Counted from the first letter of the stretch, positions 1-8,467 are shown. The stretch: DNA of 64,000 nucleotides from an uncultured Alistipes sp. (GCA_944322005.1 CALUNL010000004.1:1-64000); one strand, 5' to 3'. The notes: a model not told the origin generated them from the letters alone. A program made the numbers and translations.

Positions 1-84
1 ACAGCGCCAGGAGATTCAATTCCTGTATACACTGAAGTGGCCAGTAAAATTAATATTCAGGTTCAAGTTCCGAATACTATTTAA
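1..84 (+). CDS. C-terminal end of an unidentified protein (partial)
   Basis: Frame 1 is open from the window edge to a TAA at 82-84, giving 27 residues that end in VQVPNTI. The piece is too short to assign to a family. It is followed within 40 bases by the first copy of a dispersed repeat, so it is the last gene before the accessory patch. It could itself be a remnant, because nothing upstream is visible. Confidence 0.5.
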   Translation, partial: TAPGDSIPVYTEVASKINIQVQVPNTI

Positions 85-123
85 CTATTGTACGAGACTG
101 TAAACTAAAGTGTGTCAAGTAAA

Positions 124-356
124 GGGAAGAAAAGAGATGGCTGCGCCATGAAAATGGTCTCAGCCATTTTTTCTTTTGGCTGCAAATCTTATAAGCAATC
201 CGGTTGTAAAGGTCAGTCCCAAACGGCCACTCCGATCAAGCACAAAATACCTCACTTGGAACTCGAAAATATCCGCGAATCCGGCCTCGATTTTACAGCC
301 CATTTTGGCGAAATAAACCCCGACATGCTCTATCTTTGCAGACGGAGTCCGTCGGG
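124..356 (+). repeat. Dispersed repeat, copy A (terminator hairpin plus promoter-like block)
   Basis: Two blocks recur downstream at 3173-3403. Block 1 (124-183) is identical over 60 bases to 3173-3232 and contains a terminator-like hairpin. Block 2 (264-356) matches 3311-3403 at about 86 of 93 positions by eye and contains TTTG (304-307) and TATCTTTG (331-338), the elements of a Bacteroidetes promoter, although the 23-base spacing is a little long. The open frame across it (112-411) shares residues such as FGEINPDM with the one at 3225-3530, but the identity of non-coding block 1 and the drift elsewhere suggest a nucleic-acid repeat rather than a real gene. Confidence 0.7.
137..177 (+). terminator. 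Terminator-like hairpin inside repeat copy A
   Basis: The outer stem ATGGCTG / CAGCCAT encloses an inner CCAT-GAAA-ATGG hairpin and is followed by TTTTTTCTTTT. It would stop transcription coming from the left, and the same hairpin is present at 3186-3226. Confidence 0.6.
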
Positions 357-458
357 CTCAAAAGAGTTATTTTTGCATCTCTCTATTAGGAGAGTGATAA
401 TGGAAGAATAGGTAACTTCTTGAAGTTCCTGTAGGAAAAGAAGCCACGTTCTGGTTCA

Positions 459-1079
459 ATGGAGAATTTGCACATGAAAAACTGGAATAAAGATTCAAGA
501 GCGATGGAAATACATAATCTGCTGGATGTCAAATCAAGAGTTGAGCTACGCGAATGGCTGATAAAGAACCATAGAACGGAAAAAGAATGCTGGGTGATCG
601 TCAAGCGTGGAAAGCCAACAGATGATACCTCTTTCTGGTATATTGATGCCGTAGAAGAAGCCCTATGCTTCGGCTGGATAGACAGTACCACAAAGAAAAT
701 AGCAGACGGAGTGACTGCCCAGAAACTTTGTCCCAGAAAACCACGAAGCAACTGGTCGGAACTGAACAAGGAAAGATGCCGCAGAATGGAACGCATGGGA
801 CTGATGACCGATGCCGGAAGAGCCGTTCTGCCGGATATGTCGCCTGATGGTTTCAACATTGATAAGGATATACTGCAAAGACTGCAGTCCGATCCGGTAG
901 TGTGGAACAATTTCTGTCAATTTCCCGATTTATATAAGAGGATCAGAATTTATACGATTCAGATCAAACGGAATGATCCAGACCTTTACGAGAGTCGGTT
1001 GGTCAAATTCATAGAGAATACGCGGAAAGGATTACTCTATGGAGAATGGAATGATAATGGAAGATTATTAAAATACTGA
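459..1079 (+). CDS. YdeI/OmpD-associated family protein
   Basis: A 206-residue soluble protein resembling the YdeI/OmdA (bacteriocin-protection) family: an early EWLIKNHRTEKECWV segment, then ALCFGWIDSTTKKI and the RKPRSNWSELN stretch typical of these proteins, and a C-terminal helical part. Family members are linked to resistance to cationic peptides and polymyxin, but the biochemistry is not settled. The start at 459 is uncertain; ATGs at 474 and 504 are in frame. The gene is visibly richer in A and T than the rest of the window and sits between repeat copy A and a MATE gene stump that begins at the base after its stop codon, so it is probably acquired DNA. Confidence 0.75.
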   Translation: MENLHMKNWNKDSRAMEIHNLLDVKSRVELREWLIKNHRTEKECWVIVKRGKPTDDTSFWYIDAVEEALCFGWIDSTTKKIADGVTAQKLCPRKPRSNWSELNKERCRRMERMGLMTDAGRAVLPDMSPDGFNIDKDILQRLQSDPVVWNNFCQFPDLYKRIRIYTIQIKRNDPDLYESRLVKFIENTRKGLLYGEWNDNGRLLKY

Positions 1080-1310
1080 ATGATATTAATACATCTCTAT
1101 TTTTTTTACTACTGTTGCACTACATACAGAAACATCTGGCTCATCAACTTCCCTGTCATGATGAGCATCCTTATCGAACAGCTCATAAATATAACCGATG
1201 CCATCTTCTTGGGTCATGTTGGTGAGATAGAATTGGGAGTATCGGCACTTGCCGGGATATGGAATCTTACGTTATTCTGTACCTTCATTTGTACCGACCT
1301 GAAAAAGTAG
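1080..1310 (+). pseudogene. Truncated MATE family efflux protein (N-terminal stump)
   Basis: The frame encodes the first transmembrane region of a MATE multidrug exporter: residues NIWLINFPVMMSILIEQL, then TDAIFLGHVGEIELG and SALAGIWNL. Family members are about 440-460 residues; here the homology stops after roughly 50 residues and six unrelated codons (CTDLKK) lead to a stop. A direct repeat that recurs after hipA begins about 14 bases later, so the gene seems to have been cut by the event that placed hipBA here. The first 15 or so residues before the homology may not be translated. No downstream MATE fragment is present in the window. Confidence 0.7.
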
Positions 1311-1323
1311 ACTTGTATTGGTG

Positions 1324-1400
1324 ACTTTACTTTATCCCCGTATTCATAATATACGTTAATAAAGTAAAGTCAAAATAGGGAAGAAATGAGATGGCTGCGC
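1324..1400 (+). repeat. Direct repeat, left flank of hipBA (copy B)
   Basis: About 77 bases starting ACTTTACTTTATCCCCG and ending ATGGCTGCGC match 3118-3195 with a few differences and small indels. The unit contains an imperfect inverted repeat, ACTTTACTTTAT against ATAAAGTAAAGT. Its right part (GGGAAGAAATGAGATGGCTGCGC) is the start of the dispersed repeat block seen at 124 and 3173, cut short here. Confidence 0.7.
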
Positions 1401-1442
1401 TTAATTATTCCACATAAAGCTTCATTTATGAACTTTTATTCT

Positions 1443-1472
1443 TATATTTGTTGCAACAAGTATCAAATTTGA
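1443..1472 (+). promoter_or_regulatory. hipBA promoter with two palindromic operator candidates
   Basis: TATATTTG at 1443-1450 fits the -7 consensus TAnnTTTG. It is overlapped by the perfect 12-base palindrome TTGTTGCAACAA (1448-1459), and a second perfect palindrome TCAAATTTGA (1463-1472) lies one base before the hipB start codon. HipB-type antitoxins usually repress their own operon by binding such sites. Confidence 0.5.
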
Positions 1473-1473
1473 G

Positions 1474-1824
1474 ATGTTGAATAATATATACATACTGACA
1501 GACACCGAGCTTTGCAGCAGGATTGCAGCCAAAATAAAAACGGTACGCCTGAAGCAGAACATGTCGCAGGCCGAGCTGGCAGACAAGAGCGATGTTTCCA
1601 TCTCCACCATAAAACGCATGGAGGACGGGGAGGTAAAGAACTTTGAGTCGCTGATCCGCGTCCTGCGCACCCTGGGCAAACTCGACATCTTCATCCCGCT
1701 TGTCGAGGAGGAGCAGTTGAGCCCGAACGAATACTACGAATTGGCCAACAAGGCAAACAAGCCCAAACGCAAGCGGGCATCCAAAGGTTACACAAAAGAG
1801 AATAAGGAGGAATCGGAATGGTAG
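1474..1824 (+). CDS. hipB: HipB-like antitoxin, XRE-family helix-turn-helix regulator
   Basis: A 116-residue protein with a Cro/C1-type helix-turn-helix around residues 16-70: KTVRLKQNMSQAELADKS, then the recognition segment VSISTIKRMEDG. The tail from about residue 92 is rich in lysine and arginine. It precedes hipA and overlaps it by 7 bases, the standard order and coupling of hipBA pairs. The expected role is to bind and neutralise HipA and to repress the operon; two palindromes lie directly upstream. Confidence 0.85.
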   Translation: MLNNIYILTDTELCSRIAAKIKTVRLKQNMSQAELADKSDVSISTIKRMEDGEVKNFESLIRVLRTLGKLDIFIPLVEEEQLSPNEYYELANKANKPKRKRASKGYTKENKEESEW

Positions 1825-3092
1825 ATGTAGCTCGTGTCAATCTATACGGCCAGCCCATAGGTTCGGTACGTTGGGACCAAAGATATGAGGTCGCACAGTT
1901 CGAGTACGATCCGGACTTTGTACGACAGGGCATAGAGCCTTCGCCGCTGATGATGCCCGTAAGGGAGGGGCGCGTGTACAGTTTCGGGGAACTCGACAAA
2001 ACGACCTTCAAAGGCCTGCCCGGAATGCTGGCGGACTCCCTGCCGGATACATACGGCCGTGTCCTTTTTGAGAAGTGGCTGGCCTTAACGGGACGGACCA
2101 GCGGCAATGCGATCGAGACGCTTTGCTTTTTGGGCAAACGCTGCATGGGTGCCCTTGAATTCGAGCCGGCCATCGATGCCGTAGATACGGATATCCGGAT
2201 AGAGGTCGATTCTCTGGTGGATGTAGCCAGAGAAGCCCTTGCCGACAAATCAAGTTTCAACGTGAACATCGGCTCCGACAAGAAGGCGGCCATTGCGGAG
2301 ATTCTGCGTCTCGGTACCTCAGCCGGCGGGCAACGCGCTAAGGCAATCATTGCCTACAACAAAGCCACCGGAGAGATCCGTTCGGGACAGGTCGAGGCTC
2401 CCGACGGGTTCGACTACTACATCATCAAGCTGGACGGCGTATCCGCCACGGCTGGATTCAGGGAGACGGAGAACTTCGGGCGTCTGGAATACTCCTTCTC
2501 TCGTCTTGTGAAGGAATGCGGCATCGACATGGCGGAATGCTCGCTGATCGAAGAGAACGGGAGGGCCCATTTCCTGACAAAGAGGTTCGACCGGATAAAC
2601 GGTGCAAAGGTGCACATGCAGACGCTCTGCGGCATCGCGCACTTCGATTACCGGCTCCTCAGGGCCTACTCCTATGAACAGGCGTTTGCCGTAATGCGCG
2701 GGCTGCGGCTTACCTACAAGGAGGCGCAGGAGATGTTCCGCAGAATGGTGTTCAATGTCGTGGTGCGCAACCAGGACGACCACACGAAGAACATCTCTTT
2801 CCTGATGGACAGAGGCGGGAAATGGCACCTTTCTCCGGCCTACGACATGGGCTACGCCTACAATCCCGACGGCCAGTGGACCTCGGCCCACCAGATGTCG
2901 ATAAACGGCAAATTCAGCGGTATCACCAAAGACGACTTGCTCGAATGCGCGGCCAAGAACAACATCAAGAATGCCGCACGGATTATCGACGAGGTTTGCC
3001 AGGCAGCATCCGGATGGCCGGAGATCGCCCGGGAGTGCGAAGTGCCGCAAAAGATGATCGAGGAGATCCGGCCGAATATGGTTTTCTTCTGA
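1818..3092 (+). CDS. hipA: HipA-family serine/threonine kinase toxin
   Basis: A 424-residue protein of normal HipA length. The N-terminal beta domain (residues 1 to about 110) includes LPGMLADSLPDTYGR. The kinase part has the serine/glycine loop GTSAGGQRAK near residue 160, the KRFDR motif, the catalytic loop RNQDDHTKN near residue 316 and the metal-binding segment SPAYDMGYAYN. All expected catalytic residues appear present, so the toxin should be active. In E. coli HipA phosphorylates glutamyl-tRNA synthetase; the target here is unknown. The pair is enclosed by direct repeats (1324-1400 and 3118-3195), suggesting a transferable cassette. Confidence 0.9.
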   Translation: MVDVARVNLYGQPIGSVRWDQRYEVAQFEYDPDFVRQGIEPSPLMMPVREGRVYSFGELDKTTFKGLPGMLADSLPDTYGRVLFEKWLALTGRTSGNAIETLCFLGKRCMGALEFEPAIDAVDTDIRIEVDSLVDVAREALADKSSFNVNIGSDKKAAIAEILRLGTSAGGQRAKAIIAYNKATGEIRSGQVEAPDGFDYYIIKLDGVSATAGFRETENFGRLEYSFSRLVKECGIDMAECSLIEENGRAHFLTKRFDRINGAKVHMQTLCGIAHFDYRLLRAYSYEQAFAVMRGLRLTYKEAQEMFRRMVFNVVVRNQDDHTKNISFLMDRGGKWHLSPAYDMGYAYNPDGQWTSAHQMSINGKFSGITKDDLLECAAKNNIKNAARIIDEVCQAASGWPEIARECEVPQKMIEEIRPNMVFF

Positions 3093-3117
3093 TTGGTACG
3101 GTCCGACGGGTTCCGCA

Positions 3118-3403
3118 ACTTTACTTTATCCCCGTATTCATATATACGTTCATTAAAGTAAAGTCAAAATAAGGGAAGAAAAGAGATGGCTGCGCCATGA
3201 AAATGGTCTCAGCCATTTTTTCTTTTGGCTGCGACACTTATTAAGCAACCCGAAGGCAAAGGCCAGACAAAACACCCCATCGGCCCACCCAAGATGACGG
3301 CCAACAGTCCCGAAAATATCCGTGAATCCGCCCTCGATTTTACAGCCCGTTTTGGCGAAATAAACCCCGACATGTCCTATCTTTGCAGACGGGGTCTGTC
3401 GGG
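3118..3403 (+). repeat. Dispersed repeat, copy C, right flank of hipBA
   Basis: This is the longest copy. 3118-3195 repeats the palindromic unit found at 1324-1400; 3173-3232 is identical to 124-183; 3311-3403 matches 264-356 at about 86 of 93 positions. It carries the terminator-like hairpin (3186-3226) and the box TATCTTTG (3378-3385) with TTTG at 3351-3354. From 3404 to the end of the PP2C gene at 3580 I see no gene. Confidence 0.7.
3186..3226 (+). terminator. Terminator-like hairpin downstream of hipA
   Basis: Stem ATGGCTG / CAGCCAT with an inner CCAT/ATGG hairpin, then TTTTTTCTTTT. It lies 90 bases after the hipA stop and probably ends the hipBA transcript. Confidence 0.6.
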
Positions 3404-3579
3404 GCCTGAAAGGGCTGTTTTTGCCTCTTTTCCCTCTGTTCGAAGGGAACCGATGAAAAAAATAGTTAAATCGACGATTTTTTGCGAAAAAACAAGTAAA
3501 TTTTTGAGGTTCCTATCTTTTAAGCCGTAAACTATTGATAATCAATGGTCATCTGATGCTGCATCGACAAATAGAGAAA

Positions 3580-4434
3580 CTAATTCACACCGCGTATGAC
3601 AATTGCGGATATGTTGTCCCATCCGCCGGCACGATTCGCGGATCGGACAAGTTCCCTTGCGATTGAATCGCCGTCCTTGTCAATATTCCGCTTTACAACT
3701 CTGCAGATGCGTCTTTCCGACAGTTCCTCGTATAACCCGTCGGAGCACATCAGGCAATAGATGTCATCTCTGACAGGGATTCCCTTGGTGCAGAAATTCA
3801 CATACAGCTCGTTGGACTTGCTCCCTACGGCATTGATTATCGCCATTCTGAGCGGATGCCGTCTGGCCTCCCGTTCGGTAATCTCCCCGTCGGCAAGCAG
3901 CATGTTGATGTACGAATCGTCCTCCGTCATCTGCTTCAATCCTGATGGTCCGCCGACATACAACCGGCAGTCGCCCGCATGACAATAATAGAGCGTATCG
4001 TTTCTGATCACAGACACCAGACAGGTGGTCGCCATCCCGTTGAGAAGAGAGTCGGAGGCGGCAACCGTCCTGACCTTCCGGTCGGCAAAGGCGAATGCGG
4101 CTGCAAGGCTCTCATGCATCCCGACAATTCCGGAACCGAGGCCATTGTCTTCAAAATACTCCTTCAACGCCATAAAGGCAGTACGCGATGCCGTGCTTCC
4201 CGCAGCCGCACCGCCTACACCGTCACACACGGCACAAACTACATCCCGGCCGACGGCAAACATACCGCACGTATCTTCGTTTACCGGATTTACCATACCC
4301 TTGTCTGTACATATGCCTATGTCATAAGTCCTGCCTCCTTCACGGATACCGGAGGCTATGCTCCTGCCGCAGTTGAATACAATGCCGATGGCGGCAAAAA
4401 CGATGAACAGGCTTGCAATCGTAAAATGTTTCAT
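3580..4434 (-). CDS. PP2C-family protein phosphatase with an N-terminal membrane segment
   Basis: A protein serine/threonine phosphatase of the metal-dependent PP2C (PPM) family, 284 residues from the chosen start. Visible motifs are DKGMVNPVNEDT, the metal-binding VCDGVGGA, HAGDCRLYV, CSDGLYEEL and GGWDNISAIV, so the catalytic set looks complete. A hydrophobic stretch at about residues 4-20 is followed by arginines, which could be a membrane anchor or an export signal. I chose the ATG at 4434 because a -7 box (TATCTTTG on this strand) lies 29 bases upstream and the 34 extra codons of the longer frame have no family match. No partner kinase is nearby. Confidence 0.85.
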   Translation of the reverse strand: MKHFTIASLFIVFAAIGIVFNCGRSIASGIREGGRTYDIGICTDKGMVNPVNEDTCGMFAVGRDVVCAVCDGVGGAAAGSTASRTAFMALKEYFEDNGLGSGIVGMHESLAAAFAFADRKVRTVAASDSLLNGMATTCLVSVIRNDTLYYCHAGDCRLYVGGPSGLKQMTEDDSYINMLLADGEITEREARRHPLRMAIINAVGSKSNELYVNFCTKGIPVRDDIYCLMCSDGLYEELSERRICRVVKRNIDKDGDSIARELVRSANRAGGWDNISAIVIRGVN

Positions 4435-4462
4435 TATTCGGACATTAGGATGATTTACATGA

Positions 4463-4470
4463 CAAAGATA
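4463..4470 (-). promoter_or_regulatory. -7 promoter box of the PP2C gene
   Basis: The minus strand reads TATCTTTG, a perfect TAnnTTTG box, about 30 bases before the ATG at 4434. It supports that start. No clear -33 element was seen. Confidence 0.45.
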
Positions 4471-4660
4471 ATCTTTTTCCATCTCACATGGAGACATTAC
4501 AGCAGGATTCTGATTCCGAATGCTGCTTGAGAGCACGTATCGGGTGTATTATGCAGACTGTCAGCAGAAACGGAACCGTCACACGGCTGAAGTCATCCGA
4601 AATGCGCCTTCGGTGGCAATAATATCTGATCCTGCAAGGCCAAACTTTAAGTAAATGCAT

Positions 4661-4668
4661 TATCTTTG
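4661..4668 (+). promoter_or_regulatory. -7 promoter box of purC
   Basis: TATCTTTG followed by GCAA lies 24 bases before the purC ATG. It matches the Bacteroidetes -7 consensus; the -33 element is not obvious. Confidence 0.5.
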
Positions 4669-4691
4669 CAATCGACAAACCCGTAAACACT

Positions 4692-5651
4692 ATGAACGCT
4701 ATCACTCAAACCGATTTCTCCTTTGAAGGGGAGAAAAGCAAGTATGTAGGAAAAGTCCGCGACGTCTACAACATCGATGACAAATACCTTGTCATGGTGG
4801 TTACGGACAGAATCTCCGCCTTCGACGTGGTACTGCCGGAAGGCATCCCGTACAAAGGTCAGGTGCTTAACCAGATTGCCGCAAAATTCCTCGATGCGAC
4901 CGCAGACATACTTCCGAACTGGAAGATTGCCGTCCCGGACCCGATGGTCACTGTGGGACGCAAATGCGAACCGTTCAAGGTCGAAATGGTTATACGCGGA
5001 TACCTCTCGGGGCACGCATGGAGGGAGTACAAGGCCGGAAAGAGAACCATCTGCGGAGTAGAGATGCCGGAAGGCATGGTCGAAAACCAGAAATTCCCGG
5101 AGCCGATCATAACCCCTACGTCGAAAGCGGCCGAAGGGCACGACGAGGATATTTCGAAAGAGGAGATCATATCTTCGGGACTTGTAAGCCGAGAGGATTA
5201 CGAGAAACTCGAAAAATACACCCGTGAGATTTTCAAACGGGGAAGCGAAATAGCGGCCAAAATGGGTCTGATACTCGTCGACACCAAGTATGAATTCGGA
5301 AAGCGGGACGGCGTCATATATCTCATGGATGAGATTCACACCCCAGATTCATCCCGATACTTCTATGCCGACGGTTACGAGGAGCGTCTTGCCAAGGGCG
5401 AGAGGCAGAAGCAGCTCTCGAAGGAGTTCGTCAGGGAGTGGCTTATGGCTAACGGATTCCAGGGCAATGAGGGACAGCAGGTTCCGGAGATGACCCCGGA
5501 AATTGTGGCCGGCATCACCGACAGATATGTGGAGCTCTACGAAAACATCACCGGAGAGAAGTTTGTCAAGGCCGATGGGACATCGGACACAGAGGCCATC
5601 CTTAAGCGGATTGAGAAGAATGTTTCCGAGTGCCTCAAGGGACTTGAATAG
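4692..5651 (+). CDS. purC: Phosphoribosylaminoimidazole-succinocarboxamide synthase
   Basis: SAICAR synthetase of purine biosynthesis, joining CAIR and aspartate with ATP hydrolysis in the cytoplasm. The 319-residue protein is the longer form of the family. Visible motifs are [14 protein letters not shown] near the N-terminus, [40 protein letters not shown] and [11 protein letters not shown] with the active-site aspartate. It is transcribed alone from its own promoter and ends at a strong terminator shared with the convergent hut operon. Confidence 0.97.
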   Translation: MNAITQTDFSFEGEKSKYVGKVRDVYNIDDKYLVMVVTDRISAFDVVLPEGIPYKGQVLNQIAAKFLDATADILPNWKIAVPDPMVTVGRKCEPFKVEMVIRGYLSGHAWREYKAGKRTICGVEMPEGMVENQKFPEPIITPTSKAAEGHDEDISKEEIISSGLVSREDYEKLEKYTREIFKRGSEIAAKMGLILVDTKYEFGKRDGVIYLMDEIHTPDSSRYFYADGYEERLAKGERQKQLSKEFVREWLMANGFQGNEGQQVPEMTPEIVAGITDRYVELYENITGEKFVKADGTSDTEAILKRIEKNVSECLKGLE

Positions 5652-5675
5652 CAGAGCGGCATACATATGGCAAAC

Positions 5676-5704
5676 AAAAAAGCGGCAGAAAATGCCGCTT
5701 TTTT
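5676..5704. terminator. Bidirectional terminator between purC and hutI
   Basis: Stem AAAAAGCGGCA / TGCCGCTTTTT with a 4-5 base loop and a T-run in both directions, placed between the stops of two convergent genes. Confidence 0.85.
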
Positions 5705-5723
5705 GATATTGATACTCCACGAA

Positions 5724-6965
5724 TCATATTGCAATCTCCTCGCCGCGCAGGAAAACGCGCTCTATCAACGGTGTCTGGTAGGCGTATATGAAGAATTCCA
5801 CCGACGGCATCTGGCGCGTCAGGAAAAAGTTGGCGACCTTCCCCACGGTAACCGAGCCGAAATCGCGGCTCAAGCCCATTGCACAGGCCCCGTTCAGCGT
5901 TGCCGCGCACAGTGCCTCGCGCGGAGTCATCCGCATCCTTATTGAGGCAAGTGCGGCCACCATGCGCATGTTTCCCGACGGTGACGAACCCGGATTGTAG
6001 TCCGATGCGAGCGCGACGCCCAGACCGGCGCGGATCATCTCCCTTGCCGGCGGATAGCTCATGCCGAGGAAAAACGCGGCACCGGGCAGCAGCGTCGGCG
6101 TCGTCTCCGTACCGCGCAAAGCCTCTATCTCGGCCTCTCCGCTGCGTTCGAGATGGTCGACCGAGAGCGCCCCGCAGCGTACACCGACCTGTACACCGCC
6201 CGACTCGGCCAGTTCGTTGGCATGAATCTTCGCCCGTAAGCCGAGTTCACGTCCCGCATTAATGATGCGCTCCGTCTCCTCAACCGTAAAGAATCCCTCA
6301 TCGCAGAAGACATCCACGAAATCGGCCAGCCCCTCACGGGCCACGGCCGGAAGCATTTCGCGGCATACCAGATCGACATATTCGGCCTGACGGCCGCGGT
6401 ATGCACGCGATACGGCATGTGCGCCGAGGAACGTCGCGCGCACCTCCAACGGCACCGTTTCGCGGATGCGGCGGATGACGCGCAGCATCTTCAGTTCATC
6501 CTCTGTCGAGAGACCGTAACCGCTCTTTATCTCCACGCATCCCGTACCCATTGCGGCAATCTCCCGCACACGCTCCATGGCCGCATCGTAAAGCTCCTCC
6601 TCGGAGGCATCGTGCAGCCTGTCGGCCGAATTGAGTATGCCTCCGCCACGGCGGGCTATCTCCTCGTACGAGAGCCCGTTTATTTTATCCAGAAACTCCT
6701 GCTCGCGGCTGCCGGCATAGACCAGGTGCGTATGCGAGTCGCAGAACGACGGGAAGAGCATCCCCCCGCAGGCATCGACACGACGCTCCACACCCGTCGG
6801 AACTCCTTCCGAACGCCGGCCGAAGGCGGCGATGCGTCCATCCTCTACCAGCAGCCAGGCATCATCGAGCGTCTCCATGCGGTCCATCTCATCGCCGCAA
6901 AGGCGAAGACGGCCGTGGCGTTCGATACCGAAGATGCAACCTATGTTCTCTACAAGCGTTCTCAT
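5724..6965 (-). CDS. hutI: Imidazolonepropionase
   Basis: Third enzyme of histidine degradation, hydrolysing imidazolone-5-propionate to N-formimino-L-glutamate. The 413-residue amidohydrolase shows the metal-binding FCDSHTHLVYAG, EIKSGYGLS, AKIHANELAESGG and the late LASDYNPGSSPSGNM motif. It is the last gene of the operon ftcD-hutU-hutH-hutI; its ATG overlaps the hutH stop by 4 bases (ATGA), implying translational coupling, and a terminator follows. Confidence 0.97.
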   Translation of the reverse strand: MRTLVENIGCIFGIERHGRLRLCGDEMDRMETLDDAWLLVEDGRIAAFGRRSEGVPTGVERRVDACGGMLFPSFCDSHTHLVYAGSREQEFLDKINGLSYEEIARRGGGILNSADRLHDASEEELYDAAMERVREIAAMGTGCVEIKSGYGLSTEDELKMLRVIRRIRETVPLEVRATFLGAHAVSRAYRGRQAEYVDLVCREMLPAVAREGLADFVDVFCDEGFFTVEETERIINAGRELGLRAKIHANELAESGGVQVGVRCGALSVDHLERSGEAEIEALRGTETTPTLLPGAAFFLGMSYPPAREMIRAGLGVALASDYNPGSSPSGNMRMVAALASIRMRMTPREALCAATLNGACAMGLSRDFGSVTVGKVANFFLTRQMPSVEFFIYAYQTPLIERVFLRGEEIAI

Positions 6966-8446
6966 CTCTTTTCACGCAGAAACTGCACCGAAGATTCGAT
7001 ATGCGGATACATCACCGTGTCGTTGTCGATGAACGGCACCTTTTTGCGGAAGTCGGCGACCATACGCTCCAACTCCGGAGAGGTGTGCGCCGGACGGCGG
7101 AACTCGAGCGCCTGCGCGGCATTGAAGAGCTCTATGGCCAGCACACGTTCGGTATTGAGCACGACGCGGTAGAGTTTTGTAGCGGCATTGGAACCCATGC
7201 TGACATGGTCCTCCTGCCCCTGCGACGACGGTATGGAGTCGACCGACGCAGGCATACAGAGGCACTTCGTCTGACTGACGATGGAGGCTGCCGTATATTG
7301 CGGAATCATGAAGCCGCTGTTAAGGCCCGGATTCGCCACGAGGAAATTCGGAAGTCCACGCGAGCCGGATATGAGCTTGTATGTCCTGCGCTCGGAGATA
7401 TTGCCCAACTCGGCAAGGGCGATGGCCAGGAAGTCCATCGCAAGCGCAATCGGCTGTCCGTGGAAGTTTCCTGCCGACACGACCATATCCTCCTCCGGGA
7501 ATACCGTCGGGTTGTCCGTCGGAGAGTTGATTTCCGTCTCGAGGACGCTCTCCACATAGTCTATCGTATCCTTCGTGGCGCCGTGGACCTGCGGCATGCA
7601 GCGGAACGAATACGGGTCCTGCACATGCTTTTTCGGGCGGCGTATGAGTTCGCTGCCCTCCAGCAGACGGCGCACGGCACGAGCCGTAGCCAACTGTCCG
7701 CGATGGGCGCGGATTACGTGTACCTCGTCGCAAAACGGTTCGGCACGTCCGTCGAATGCATCGAGCGACAACGCCCCTATACGGTCGGCCCAGTCGCTCA
7801 AACGGCGGGCCTGGATGATCGACCATACGCCGTAGGCACTCATGAACTGGGTTCCGTTCAGCAGTGCCAGCCCCTCTTTAGACTGCAGTTCGAGCGGTTC
7901 CCATCCCAACTCCTCCAGGACCTCGGAAGCCGGGCGCCGACGGCCCTCGTATTCGACCTCTCCGAGACCGAGCAGCGGAAGGCTCAAGTGTGCAAGTGGC
8001 GCAAGGTCACCGGATGCGCCGAGCGAGCCCTGCTGGTAGACCACAGGCAGGATGTCGCGGTTGTAGAACTCGACGAGACGTTCAACGGTCTGGAGCTGCA
8101 CGCCAGAATATCCGTATGATAGCGACTGTATCTTGAGAAGCAGTATGAGACGCACTATCTGCGACGGCACCTTCTCGCCTGTGCCGCAGGCATGCGACAT
8201 GACGAGATTGCGCTGGAGCTGCGACAGTTCGTCGGCTCCCACCGATATGTTGCAGAGCGAGCCGAAACCGGTCGTAATGCCGTATATCGGCTGTTCGGAT
8301 TCCTTTATCTTGCGGTCGAGATACTCGCGGCAGCGCACTATCCGCCGTTTGGCATCGTCGCTCAGGGCGATTGGCATGCGGAGGTCGAGAATCTCCTGAA
8401 GGCGGGCGACAGTCAGCCGCTCCGCCGAAATATGATGATGGTCCAT
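6962..8446 (-). CDS. hutH: Histidine ammonia-lyase
   Basis: First enzyme of histidine degradation, converting L-histidine to trans-urocanate and ammonia. The 494-residue protein carries the tripeptide Ala144-Ser145-Gly146 in GSLGASGDLAPL, which cyclises to the MIO electrophile, plus YGITTGFG near residue 55, NGTQFM, and QDPYSFRCMPQVHGA. It lies third in the operon, 21 bases after hutU. Confidence 0.97.
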   Translation of the reverse strand: MDHHHISAERLTVARLQEILDLRMPIALSDDAKRRIVRCREYLDRKIKESEQPIYGITTGFGSLCNISVGADELSQLQRNLVMSHACGTGEKVPSQIVRLILLLKIQSLSYGYSGVQLQTVERLVEFYNRDILPVVYQQGSLGASGDLAPLAHLSLPLLGLGEVEYEGRRRPASEVLEELGWEPLELQSKEGLALLNGTQFMSAYGVWSIIQARRLSDWADRIGALSLDAFDGRAEPFCDEVHVIRAHRGQLATARAVRRLLEGSELIRRPKKHVQDPYSFRCMPQVHGATKDTIDYVESVLETEINSPTDNPTVFPEEDMVVSAGNFHGQPIALAMDFLAIALAELGNISERRTYKLISGSRGLPNFLVANPGLNSGFMIPQYTAASIVSQTKCLCMPASVDSIPSSQGQEDHVSMGSNAATKLYRVVLNTERVLAIELFNAAQALEFRRPAHTSPELERMVADFRKKVPFIDNDTVMYPHIESSVQFLREKR

Positions 8447-8467
8447 GGTCTTAAGGTTCTTTGTTCG

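Noticed and set aside
112-530. Small protein encoded across repeat copy A, with a sister at 3225-3530
   Set aside because: The shared 60-base block is identical at the DNA level and includes a terminator hairpin; the peptides diverge between blocks, so a DNA repeat is the better reading.
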